A stretch of 64,000 nt of DNA, from NCBI GenBank assembly GCA_020199835.1, contig JAIVJV010000011.1:1-64000 (forward strand), given 5' to 3'. Positions within the stretch are counted from its first letter, which is position 1. The number at the start of each line of letters is the position of its first letter. The stretch is from Acidobacteriota bacterium. GTDB lineage: Bacteria > Acidobacteriota > Blastocatellia > Pyrinomonadales > Pyrinomonadaceae. A program made the translations under genes and the position numbers. Below the pieces are notes generated by a model. The model saw only the letters and a program-made list of their open reading frames with translations. It was not told where the DNA came from and did not search any database. Shown piece after piece: positions 26,992-35,107 of the stretch.

Positions 26992-29312
26992 TGGGACTTC
27001 GTCCACGATTCAAAACTCCATTTAGCCAAGCTCGTGACAAGCTACTAGCCTATGTGATTCGTCCGTTCATGGTTTTTCAACCACGAACGCGGTTCCTCAT
27101 CGGCTGCGCTCTCCTCGTCACGCTCACCACGCTACTGCTAGTCACCGACTACTCCTCGAGTTTCAATCAAATTTACAAAGAAGGCGAAGTGCTCGCGCGT
27201 GATATCGTCGCGCCCGCGGACATCACCGCGCTCGATGAAGCTGAAACCGAACGCAGAAGAACAGCAGCGCGTGAAGCAACGCGGCCGACGTTTAATTTCG
27301 ACTCCACCCGCGCGGAAACATCGGTGCAGAGTTTTCGCACCGATTGGGAATCACTGCAAAAACAGATCGCGCCTAACAGGAACATCTTCACCGAAGCAGA
27401 TCTCGACCGCCTGGCTTCAATACTTCGCGAAATCGCGAGTGGGTACATTTACGACGACGCCGATGCAGAGCGGTTGAACCAGGAGATCGTCCTGGTGGAC
27501 GTGCGCAGTCCGGCATCGCAACTGATCGTGCCGGCACCGCGAACGCGCATGGTGTCGCTGTCTCGCGCGCGCCAGGATCTCGGGTTCAGAATTCTCAACC
27601 TGCGAGACTGGTCACCCGAACAGAAGAGCGCGTTGACTACAGCACTGACGCCGCTAATTCGCCCGAACGTAGCGCTCGATCAAACCGCGACCGCAACGGC
27701 CCGCGAAACGGAAGCAAGCCAGGTAAAACCCGTCGTCATCACGTTGAAGCGCAACCAGGTGGTGGCGCGTGAGGGCGACACAATCACGCCGACGATCGTG
27801 TCGCAGATCAACGCGATCAAGAGTGTCAGTCAGGGCAGTCGTGGTTGGCTTAGCATCCTCGGTCTGCTCGTCGTGGTAAGCGCCGTCTACTGGGCGGCCT
27901 GGAAGTTTGCCGAACACCGCCGCGAAAGCGCGCTCAGCATCAGCAAGCAAAAAGCGTTTGCGCTCGTAGGTTCCGCCATCCTGGTGCAAACCGCGTTGAT
28001 GAAAGTCGGGTTCATGTTTGGCGACAGCGTCGCGTCGAGATTCCAGGCGCCGTTCAACGATCCGCTTATCTGGAACTTCGCGATTCCCTTCGCCGCCGCT
28101 GCGCTGCTGGTCGCGATGCTGGTAGACACGCAACTCGCTTTTCTGGCGGGGATGATCACCGCCCTGTTTGCCGGCATGCTCGCGCCCGGCGGAATGCAGA
28201 AGGCGCTGTTCGCGATGGTTTCGTGTTCCGCGGCAATCTATGGCATCGGGCGTTATCGCGAACGCCAGTCAGTGACCCTTGCGGGCCTGCTCGTCGGTGG
28301 AGTTAACGTGGTCATGGCGGTCGCACTGATCGCTTATTCCGGACAGCCGTTGACGCTCAGAACGTTTCTGATGGCCGTTGGCTGTGGAATGGCCGGCGGT
28401 CTGCTCACGGCGGTCTTTGCGGCTGGTGGATTGCCGATCAATGAGTCGCTGTTCGGCATCCTGACTGACGTCAAGTTGCTCGAGCTTTCGAATGCGGATC
28501 TGCCGGTGCTTGGTCAACTCGCTTTACGTGCTCCCGGCACGAATCAACACTCGCACGCGGTAGGCCAACTCGCGGAAGACGCGTGCCGTGCGGTCGGCGC
28601 AAACCCGCTGCTCGCGCGTATCGGTGCGCTGTATCACGACATTGGCAAACTTGCCGCGCCAGAGTACTTCGTCGAGAACCAGCAAGGAGACAATCCACAC
28701 GATCGTCTGCGGCCTTATCAAAGCGCCAAGATCATCACCAGCCACGTGACATACGGCTCCCGTCTGGCGAAGGAGATCGGCCTGCCTCGGAAGATCGCCG
28801 ACTTCATTCCGCAGCATCACGGCACGAGAACACTTCACTACTTCCTGCGCAAAGCACAAGCACAGGCAAAACCAAACGAAACAATCGACGAGAGCGACTT
28901 CCGTTATCCCGGACCGAAGCCGCAGTTTAAGGAGGCGGCGATCATGATGTTGGCAGACTCGTGCGAAGCCGCCGCGAGATCGCTGGCGCGTCCCGATCCG
29001 GAAAACATCCGCGCGATCGTTGTGAAGATCGTCGATGCGATCATCAGCGACGGGCAGCTCGACGAGTGTGACTTGACGTTGCAGGAGTTAACGACCATTC
29101 GCGAAGCGACGATCAGCGCGCTCACCGCGATCTACCACGCGCGTATCGATTACCCGGGATTCAATCCGCCGGCAATCACTGGCCCGTTGCCCGCAGCCGA
29201 GATCGACAGCGAAGAACGGGGCGTCAGCTACAGCAAGCCATCCGAAGTTCCGATTAGTCGTGGTGGTGAAGTCGAGGATGAGGCGCTGCCGCGCAAAGTC
29301 GGCAAACGTTAA
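26991..29312 (+). CDS. 7TM-HD (PgpH-type) membrane phosphohydrolase
   Basis: This 773-residue protein has one N-terminal TM, a large extracytoplasmic region (about 60-290), seven TMs (about 295-490) and a cytoplasmic HD domain with HSHAVGQLAEDA, ARIGALYHDIGKL and HHGTRTL. The architecture equals PgpH, which hydrolyses c-di-AMP, hence a role in second-messenger turnover and osmotic control is likely; direct proof is absent. The ATG overlaps the hflX stop (TAATG), so the two are coupled. The C-terminal 50 residues are variable. Confidence 0.88.
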   Translation: MGLRPRFKTPFSQARDKLLAYVIRPFMVFQPRTRFLIGCALLVTLTTLLLVTDYSSSFNQIYKEGEVLARDIVAPADITALDEAETERRRTAAREATRPTFNFDSTRAETSVQSFRTDWESLQKQIAPNRNIFTEADLDRLASILREIASGYIYDDADAERLNQEIVLVDVRSPASQLIVPAPRTRMVSLSRARQDLGFRILNLRDWSPEQKSALTTALTPLIRPNVALDQTATATARETEASQVKPVVITLKRNQVVAREGDTITPTIVSQINAIKSVSQGSRGWLSILGLLVVVSAVYWAAWKFAEHRRESALSISKQKAFALVGSAILVQTALMKVGFMFGDSVASRFQAPFNDPLIWNFAIPFAAAALLVAMLVDTQLAFLAGMITALFAGMLAPGGMQKALFAMVSCSAAIYGIGRYRERQSVTLAGLLVGGVNVVMAVALIAYSGQPLTLRTFLMAVGCGMAGGLLTAVFAAGGLPINESLFGILTDVKLLELSNADLPVLGQLALRAPGTNQHSHAVGQLAEDACRAVGANPLLARIGALYHDIGKLAAPEYFVENQQGDNPHDRLRPYQSAKIITSHVTYGSRLAKEIGLPRKIADFIPQHHGTRTLHYFLRKAQAQAKPNETIDESDFRYPGPKPQFKEAAIMMLADSCEAAARSLARPDPENIRAIVVKIVDAIISDGQLDECDLTLQELTTIREATISALTAIYHARIDYPGFNPPAITGPLPAAEIDSEERGVSYSKPSEVPISRGGEVEDEALPRKVGKR

Positions 29313-29322
29313 AAGCAACCAT

Positions 29323-29808
29323 TCAGAAACGATCCCGCAGTTTGCCGTAAGTCTCTTCCAGCGCTTCCGGAATCACGCGCGACTCTCCAACTGTAGTCAT
29401 GAAGTTCGTATCGCCCGACCAGCGCGGCAGCATGTGGATGTGCAGGTGATCTGCAATGCCCGCGCCGGCGGCGGAGCCGAGATTCATGCCCATGTTGAAG
29501 CCTGACGGCGAATAAACGTTACGTAGCGCCGCTTGCGCTCGCTTCGCAAGGTCCATCATCTCGTCCGAAATCTCTTTCGCGATGGAATCAAACTCGCTCG
29601 TGTGCAGGTAAGGCACAACCATCAAGTGGCCCGTGATGTACGGATAGAGATTGAGCACCACAAACGCATGCTCGCCGCGGTGAAGAACGAAGTTAGTCTC
29701 GTCGTCGTCCGGCTTGGCCGCGATGCGACAGAAGACACAAGCCTCTGCTTGTGAATCGACTCCTGACGCTATGTAACTGGCACGCCAGGGACTCCACAAT
29801 CTCTGCAA
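29323..29808 (-). CDS. HIT-family nucleotide hydrolase/phosphorylase
   Basis: This 161-residue protein carries the histidine triad HLHIHMLPRW at about residues 129-138 and the N-terminal LWSPWRASYIAS with CVFC typical of the Ap4A phosphorylase-like HIT branch. These enzymes act on dinucleoside polyphosphates or nucleoside phosphoramidates. It is convergent with the 7TM-HD gene (10-bp gap) and 23 nt downstream of the HU gene. Confidence 0.88.
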   Translation of the reverse strand: MQRLWSPWRASYIASGVDSQAEACVFCRIAAKPDDDETNFVLHRGEHAFVVLNLYPYITGHLMVVPYLHTSEFDSIAKEISDEMMDLAKRAQAALRNVYSPSGFNMGMNLGSAAGAGIADHLHIHMLPRWSGDTNFMTTVGESRVIPEALEETYGKLRDRF

Positions 29809-29831
29809 TCCGATATTCCTCGCTGGTTGAA

Positions 29832-30185
29832 CTAAAGGATAGGGGGCTGGCGAGTCTCGTCCGTGAGGTTTCGTGAGGAGCTTGCCTGTGAAGCCTGAGC
29901 GGCTGCGTTGTCGTCGTTGATGAGTTCTTTCAGTTCTTTGCCGGGTTTGAAGTAAGGAACACGTTTCGCGGGGATGCTGACCGGATCGCCGGTCTTGGGG
30001 TTTCGCCCGCGGCGCGCGCCGCGCTCACGCACGCGAAAGCTGCCAAAGCCACGCAACTCGATCTTCTCGCCCTGGTTCAAGGTCTCAATGATGCTTTCAA
30101 ACACGATTTCGACTAAGCGTTCCGCGTCCTTCTTGGTCAGTTCTGCCGCTCGCGCTACGTCTTCGACGAGTTCTGCTTTAGTCAT
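29832..30185 (-). CDS. HU/IHF-family DNA-binding protein
   Basis: This 117-residue protein has the full HU/IHF fold: MTKAELVEDVARAAELTKKDAERLV, then ELRGFGSFRVRERGARRGRNPKTGDPV including the DNA-inserting arm with RNP. A 25-residue polar tail extends beyond the usual 90-95 residues. GAGGTGAGG upstream is a strong ribosome site. Without a partner it is likely a homodimeric nucleoid protein; IHF-alpha-like features are not decisive. A short dyad (GGTTA, 3 nt, TAACC at 30242-30254) sits upstream. Confidence 0.92.
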   Translation of the reverse strand: MTKAELVEDVARAAELTKKDAERLVEIVFESIIETLNQGEKIELRGFGSFRVRERGARRGRNPKTGDPVSIPAKRVPYFKPGKELKELINDDNAAAQASQASSSRNLTDETRQPPIL

Positions 30186-30327
30186 GCCTCACCTCGGTAG
30201 TTCTAAAATCGAGTTTTTAATTAACGTCTTGATAATAGCGAGGTTACGTTAACCGTACACTATCAGAAAAAGAACGAGTCGGGCAAGACTGTCCAGGAAT
30301 ACGCGGATTGTGATGGGTGGGCCAGAA

Positions 30328-32163
30328 CTACTCGTCGCCAGTCTCTGCTTTGCTCAGACCAAAGTCGGCCAGCTCGCCGAGCGACGCCATGCCACCGCCG
30401 GCCTCCGAGGAATAGATCTTCGTGTCGACGATCGGTTCATCCTTGCCCACTGCGCGCGCCGAAAGCCCAATCTTTTTGGTGTCCGGATCGATGCGCAGGA
30501 TTTTGAAATCGAGATCCTGTCCGAGTTGGACCACGTCTTCGGGTTTCACTACGCGCTCCTCAGAAAGCTCGGAAATGTGGCAAAGACCTTCCAGATTGTC
30601 GTCGAGTTCGACGAAGGCGCCGAAGTTTGCAAAACGTGCGACCTTGCCGCGAACGACGTCACCCGGTTTATGTTCGTTGGTGAACTTCTCCCAGGCATTT
30701 GGCTCCAGATCTTTAATGGACAACGACAAGCGACGGTTCTCGCTGTCGATACTGGTGATGACGGCGTCGATCTCCTGTCCTTTCTTCAGCACTTCGCTCG
30801 GGTGCTTGATGCGGCGTGACCAGGAGATGTCTGAAACGTGAACCAGCCCGTCGACTCCGTCCTCGATCTCGATAAACGCGCCGAAGTCGGTCAGGTTTCT
30901 GACGCGCCCGTGGACGCGCGTACCCACGTGATAACGCTCGTGCAGCGTCTGCCATGGGTTTTCCTGAACCTGCTTCATGCCGAGACTGATGCGACGTGCT
31001 TTAGGATCGACGCTCAGGACCTCGACTTCGACCAGGTCGCCGGGATTGACGACCTTGCTCGGATGTTTCACGCGCTTGGACCAGCTCATTTCGGAAACGT
31101 GGACCAGTCCTTCAACGCCGGGCTCGAGCTCTACGAAAGCGCCGTAATCGGCCACGCTCGCGACTCGTCCGTTCATTCGCGCGCCGATGGGGAAGCGCTC
31201 TTCCACGCTCGACCACGGATCCGGCAGCAGTTGTTTGTAACCCAGGGAGACGCGCTCGCGTTCGCGATCAAACTTCAACACCTTGACCTGAATCGTGTCG
31301 CCTACTTTGAACAACTCATTTGGATTCTGGAGCCGGCCCCACGACATGTCCGTCACGTGCAGCAAGCCATCGACACCGCCGAGATCGACGAATGCGCCGT
31401 AGTCGGTGAGATTCTTGATCTGACCCTCGACAACAATGTCCTCTTCGATCTGCAGGAGCGTTTGATCCTTGCGGCCAGTGTTCTCCTGTTCGATCACGGC
31501 CTTGCGCGACAGGACCACGTTCGAACGTTTGCGGTTCAGCTTTATAACTCTCGCTTCAATTGTCTGGTTGCGCAGGCTATCGAGATTTCTTACGGGGCGC
31601 ACGTCTACTTGGGAACCGGGCAGGAACGCGGCAATGCCGTCGATGTCGACGCGCAGACCACCCTTGATGCGATCGACGACACGGCCTTTAACACTCAAGC
31701 CTTCGCGGTACGCCTTCTCCAGGTCGTCCCACGCTTTCATGCGCACAGCGTCAGCGCGCGACAGGACCGGGAGCCCGTCGGCGGTTTCCATGCTCTTGAC
31801 CAGCACTTCCACTTCATCGCCGGCTTTGACGGTGAGTTGGCCGTTCTCGGTAAACTCCGCCGGGTTAACGATGCCTTCCGACTTGTAGCCGAAATCGATC
31901 ACGACACCGCGTTCGCTGAGACCGACGACCGTGCCGCGCACGACTTCGCCTTCTTCGAGGGTCGCTTGTTCCTGTTCGAACTGATCGAGAAGTTGTCCGA
32001 AATCGACGTCGCCGGTTGAACGTGACTCGTCGTCGACGTCTGTTTGAGTTGCGGTTCCGGATTGAGAAGCCATCGTGGTTCGCTGCGGTTGAGTTTCGGC
32101 GTTGCCGGAAGTTGTTTGGTTATCGCCCTCGCTGTTATTCAGCTTCGGTTGTTCACTGGACAT
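30328..32163 (-). CDS. rpsA: 30S ribosomal protein S1
   Basis: The product of about 611 residues contains six S1 RNA-binding domains; domains 3 to 6 are marked by GQIKNLTDYGAFVDL, GRVASVADYGAFVEL, GRVRNLTDFGAFIEI and GKVARFANFGAFVEL. S1 binds mRNA leaders and the 30S subunit. The start at 32163 (MSSEQPKLNN) is preferred over 32235 because AGGAG lies 7 nt upstream of it. The N-terminal 70 residues are a Gln/Thr/Asn-rich extension. Confidence 0.95.
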   Translation of the reverse strand: MSSEQPKLNNSEGDNQTTSGNAETQPQRTTMASQSGTATQTDVDDESRSTGDVDFGQLLDQFEQEQATLEEGEVVRGTVVGLSERGVVIDFGYKSEGIVNPAEFTENGQLTVKAGDEVEVLVKSMETADGLPVLSRADAVRMKAWDDLEKAYREGLSVKGRVVDRIKGGLRVDIDGIAAFLPGSQVDVRPVRNLDSLRNQTIEARVIKLNRKRSNVVLSRKAVIEQENTGRKDQTLLQIEEDIVVEGQIKNLTDYGAFVDLGGVDGLLHVTDMSWGRLQNPNELFKVGDTIQVKVLKFDRERERVSLGYKQLLPDPWSSVEERFPIGARMNGRVASVADYGAFVELEPGVEGLVHVSEMSWSKRVKHPSKVVNPGDLVEVEVLSVDPKARRISLGMKQVQENPWQTLHERYHVGTRVHGRVRNLTDFGAFIEIEDGVDGLVHVSDISWSRRIKHPSEVLKKGQEIDAVITSIDSENRRLSLSIKDLEPNAWEKFTNEHKPGDVVRGKVARFANFGAFVELDDNLEGLCHISELSEERVVKPEDVVQLGQDLDFKILRIDPDTKKIGLSARAVGKDEPIVDTKIYSSEAGGGMASLGELADFGLSKAETGDE

Positions 32164-32206
32164 GCACACTCCTGTAGTTCCCGGTAGATTTCCCGCGCGT
32201 GTGACG

Positions 32207-32235
32207 ATCTTATCGCGCTCACTGTACCGCAACAA
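32207..32235 (-). promoter_or_regulatory. Probable rpsA promoter
   Basis: On the minus strand TTGTTG (complement of 32230-32235), a 17-bp spacer and TAAGAT (complement of 32207-32212) would start transcription near 32200, about 37 nt before the rpsA ATG. The hexamers are only moderately close to consensus. The rest of the gap to the BNR gene stop (32236-32510) holds no convincing gene; short frames there show no family features. Confidence 0.5.
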
Positions 32236-32510
32236 TCAGCGCAGGTCTTCGCTGACTGGCAGACAGTGCACGGCGGCTGTCAGTTTGTTGACCTTTGGCT
32301 TTGTCGGGAGTTGAAGCTGGCGAGGAAGCGAGCCGTTTGGATTTGGAAATGTCGAGCTAATTAGTTTCGATTACCGCCCTGCCGTTTAGTCACCCCGCTT
32401 GGTCCGACAAACACCCGCCGCCGATTTCCGGGTAGGGCGGCAATGTACACGGCTGCGCGAGCGCATGTCAAGGCAACAGCGCGCAAGTCCGTGCAAGAAG
32501 GAAATTTGTT

Positions 32511-34871
32511 TTACTGTGCCGCCGAGATCGCGTCGGAGTTTCGCGGCACGACATACACTCCAGCGGAGTGCGAGCCGACAAACAGCACGTTTGAATCGTG
32601 CGCGTCAAACGCGAGTGCCCAGATCCGTTGGCTTGGCAAACGCCGGTCTTTCGGATCGATGCGCGCCCAGGTGTCGCCACCATTTGTGCTGCGATAGACA
32701 CCGCCGCCGACGTCGCTGATCTGGTAAGCATTGCCTACGAAGATCTCGTCGCCGTTGCGCGGGTTGACGAGGATGCTCGTGAAATCGCCGAACGGAAGAT
32801 TTCCGCCGCGACGGGTCCACGATTTCCCACCGTCGTGTGAGATGAAGACCGTTTGTTTCGTGCCGACGTAAATGCGATCAGGTCGCTGTGGATCCTGCAC
32901 CACCGTGTTTACCGGCATGTCCTGCGGGATTCCCTCAACCTGGCGCCACGTGCGGCCGCTGTCACGCGACACGAGTAAGCCGGAACTGGGCGTTCCGACG
33001 TAGATTGTTTCCGGCTCTTTCAGGTTCGTGGAAATACAGGTGGTTCGCGGATCGAAGCTGCCGTATGAAAGCTTCTGCCAGCCTTTGCTTGGATCGAGAC
33101 TGCGATAAAGACCGCTGTTGGTTGCCGCAAGATATCCGGGTTGCTGCGCGTCCACGTCGAACGTATGGACCAACGTATTTACCGCGTCCGCGAGAATCAG
33201 ATTTGACGGGTCAGACGCCGCTGGACCAGTTCCCGCGCTGATACCGAGAGCGCCAAGCGTAATCGCGTCGAGCTTGCCGGTGGCCGGCAGGTGTCGATCG
33301 GTCTGAAACCTTTTGACCGCGATGGTTGTGGATGGACCAGCTTTGCCGTCGGGTTCACCGAGGTGATACCCAGCACTGACTAACGCTTGCTGCGCCTGCA
33401 GCACAACCTCGTTAGCAACCGGGCGACTGCGACCGCGCGCGGTGGTGGCCGGTTTGCTGGTTTTCTTCGCCGGCGCTTTCTTCTTTTCGGTTGTGGTTGG
33501 AGACCACACAGGCGCCCACGTTGCACCGCGATCCAGCGACCGATAGACGCCGAGGTTAGTGCCGAGATAAAGCAGGTTCGCATCGCGCGTGTCCTGCACG
33601 ATCGCATACGTGATCAAACGTGAAGGCATGTTGCGCATCGACGGCCGCCACGATTCGCCGTTGTCGTTACTGACAAAGAGGAAGCCGCCGCCGGTCGCGG
33701 TGTTGATCGTTGACGCATAGACACGATTGGGAGTTTCTCGATCAGACAGAATCGCGTACGCGAAGCGCCCGCTGAAGCCGCCGTTGGTTGGCGTGAACGA
33801 CTTGCCCCCATCGTTGGAAACCATAATGCCGTAGTTATTGGTTCCGATGTAGATCATGTCCGGACGCGACGGATGCACGGCTATCGAGTTGATCTCGAGT
33901 TGGCGCGAAGTGGTGACCATCCACGAGTCGGCATCACCGCCTTTGTCGGACCGCCAGAAACCCTCAGTGGTGCCGGCGAACACCATGTCGGGCACCGACG
34001 GATGCTGCAGGATCGCGCGAGTGCGGCGCGACTGCGAGGGAATCCCCTGCACCTTGCGCCAACTCTCACCACCGTTCTTGCTTTCGTAAATACCGCTGCA
34101 CGCTGACGCAATAACGTGATTGGGATCCCGCGGATCGATGTCGATCGCGAAAACATCAGAGTCGTCGATCATTCCGTTTCTGATCGACTTCCATGTCTCA
34201 CCGCCATCACTCGATTTGTACGGCAGCCAAAAGGTACCCGCGTAGATCGTGTCAGTGGTGCGCGGGTCGATTGCGAGCGACTCGACGTGGTGTAAGCCGG
34301 GCACTTTGCTTGTTGGAAGTTGCTTCCACGTCTCACCTGCATCGTCGGAGCGATAGATGGTGTTGTACGTGCCGGCGATGAGCGTGTTGGGATTCGATTC
34401 GGACTGAGCGAGCGAATGAAGCGCCTCGTTCTTCAGCTCCGCGCTTTCTTTCCACGTAACGCCGCCATCAACTGTTTTGAAAAATCCTCCCGGCTGATCG
34501 TGCCGGTGTCCCCCGACGTAGATCACGCGTGGATTGCGTGGATCCACAATGATGTTATCGAGAAAAATTCTGGGTTTGCCGAAGTTGTAGAGCAGTCGCC
34601 ATTGGCGGCCGGCGTCGCTGGATGTGTAGATCTGGCCGTCGAGAGTACCGAAGTAAAAACGATCTGGATTTGAAGGATCGACTACGAGGGCGCGCACGTC
34701 GCCTCCCGGAGGTCCGGTGGTGCGCCAATCGTTTGAATAGAGCGCGGGATCCGCCGCGTCGCCATCCGCGCGGACTACGCCCACGTTGAGAGCAAGACCG
34801 AAGCAAAACAGCGCAAAGAAGGCAATGACCAGGGGGAGCCGCACAGCAATTAATTTCATCGTTAATCTCAT
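32511..34871 (-). CDS. Exported BNR/Asp-box beta-propeller protein with inserted peptidoglycan-binding domain
   Basis: This 786-residue protein has a signal peptide (about 1-35) and more than ten BNR/Asp-box repeats of the S-x-D-x-G-x-x-W type (TSSDAGRQWRLL, SSDGGETWKSI, ESKNGGESWRKV, VSNDGGKSF and others), forming one or two sialidase/sortilin-like propellers. A peptidoglycan-binding domain (ALVSAGYHLGEPDGKAGPST, then AVKRFQTDRHLPATGKLDAITLGALG) is inserted at about 480-550 behind a Lys/Ala/Thr-rich linker. No glycosidase catalytic set was identified, so a structural or binding role at the cell wall is likely. ATG at 34859 is an alternative start. Confidence 0.8.
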   Translation of the reverse strand: MRLTMKLIAVRLPLVIAFFALFCFGLALNVGVVRADGDAADPALYSNDWRTTGPPGGDVRALVVDPSNPDRFYFGTLDGQIYTSSDAGRQWRLLYNFGKPRIFLDNIIVDPRNPRVIYVGGHRHDQPGGFFKTVDGGVTWKESAELKNEALHSLAQSESNPNTLIAGTYNTIYRSDDAGETWKQLPTSKVPGLHHVESLAIDPRTTDTIYAGTFWLPYKSSDGGETWKSIRNGMIDDSDVFAIDIDPRDPNHVIASACSGIYESKNGGESWRKVQGIPSQSRRTRAILQHPSVPDMVFAGTTEGFWRSDKGGDADSWMVTTSRQLEINSIAVHPSRPDMIYIGTNNYGIMVSNDGGKSFTPTNGGFSGRFAYAILSDRETPNRVYASTINTATGGGFLFVSNDNGESWRPSMRNMPSRLITYAIVQDTRDANLLYLGTNLGVYRSLDRGATWAPVWSPTTTEKKKAPAKKTSKPATTARGRSRPVANEVVLQAQQALVSAGYHLGEPDGKAGPSTTIAVKRFQTDRHLPATGKLDAITLGALGISAGTGPAASDPSNLILADAVNTLVHTFDVDAQQPGYLAATNSGLYRSLDPSKGWQKLSYGSFDPRTTCISTNLKEPETIYVGTPSSGLLVSRDSGRTWRQVEGIPQDMPVNTVVQDPQRPDRIYVGTKQTVFISHDGGKSWTRRGGNLPFGDFTSILVNPRNGDEIFVGNAYQISDVGGGVYRSTNGGDTWARIDPKDRRLPSQRIWALAFDAHDSNVLFVGSHSAGVYVVPRNSDAISAAQ

Positions 34872-35029
34872 CCAGGGTTTTCGTCGTTCGGAGCGCCGTC
34901 GCTCACCTTGACGCTAGTTTATTACAGTTTCATTACTTTGTGTCTGAAAAGCTGGGGGTGACGCTAGGATGCCGCACTGACGAAGGTCAGTTGCACTTTG
35001 GGCGGGGTAAGAACGTGGTGCGAAGAACG

Positions 35030-35063
35030 AACGGGCGATGTTCTCCTAAGAACATCGCCCGTT
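35030..35063 (-). terminator. Perfect 15-bp hairpin downstream of the OmpA-like gene
   Basis: AACGGGCGATGTTCT (35030-35044) and AGAACATCGCCCGTT (35049-35063) are perfect complements with a 4-nt loop, 45 nt past the stop of the OmpA-like gene. A mixed T-rich tail (TCGTTCTTC) follows on the minus strand, so it is probably a transcription terminator separating this gene from the BNR gene. A palindromic repeat is the alternative. Confidence 0.6.
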
Positions 35064-35107
35064 ACGGTTTAGAGTTGGTCAGCGTTTAGCCAATCCAACT
35101 GGTTATT

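Noticed and set aside
32236-32510. Possible gene between rpsA and the BNR gene
   Set aside because: Short frames only, without ribosome sites or recognisable features; treated as intergenic.
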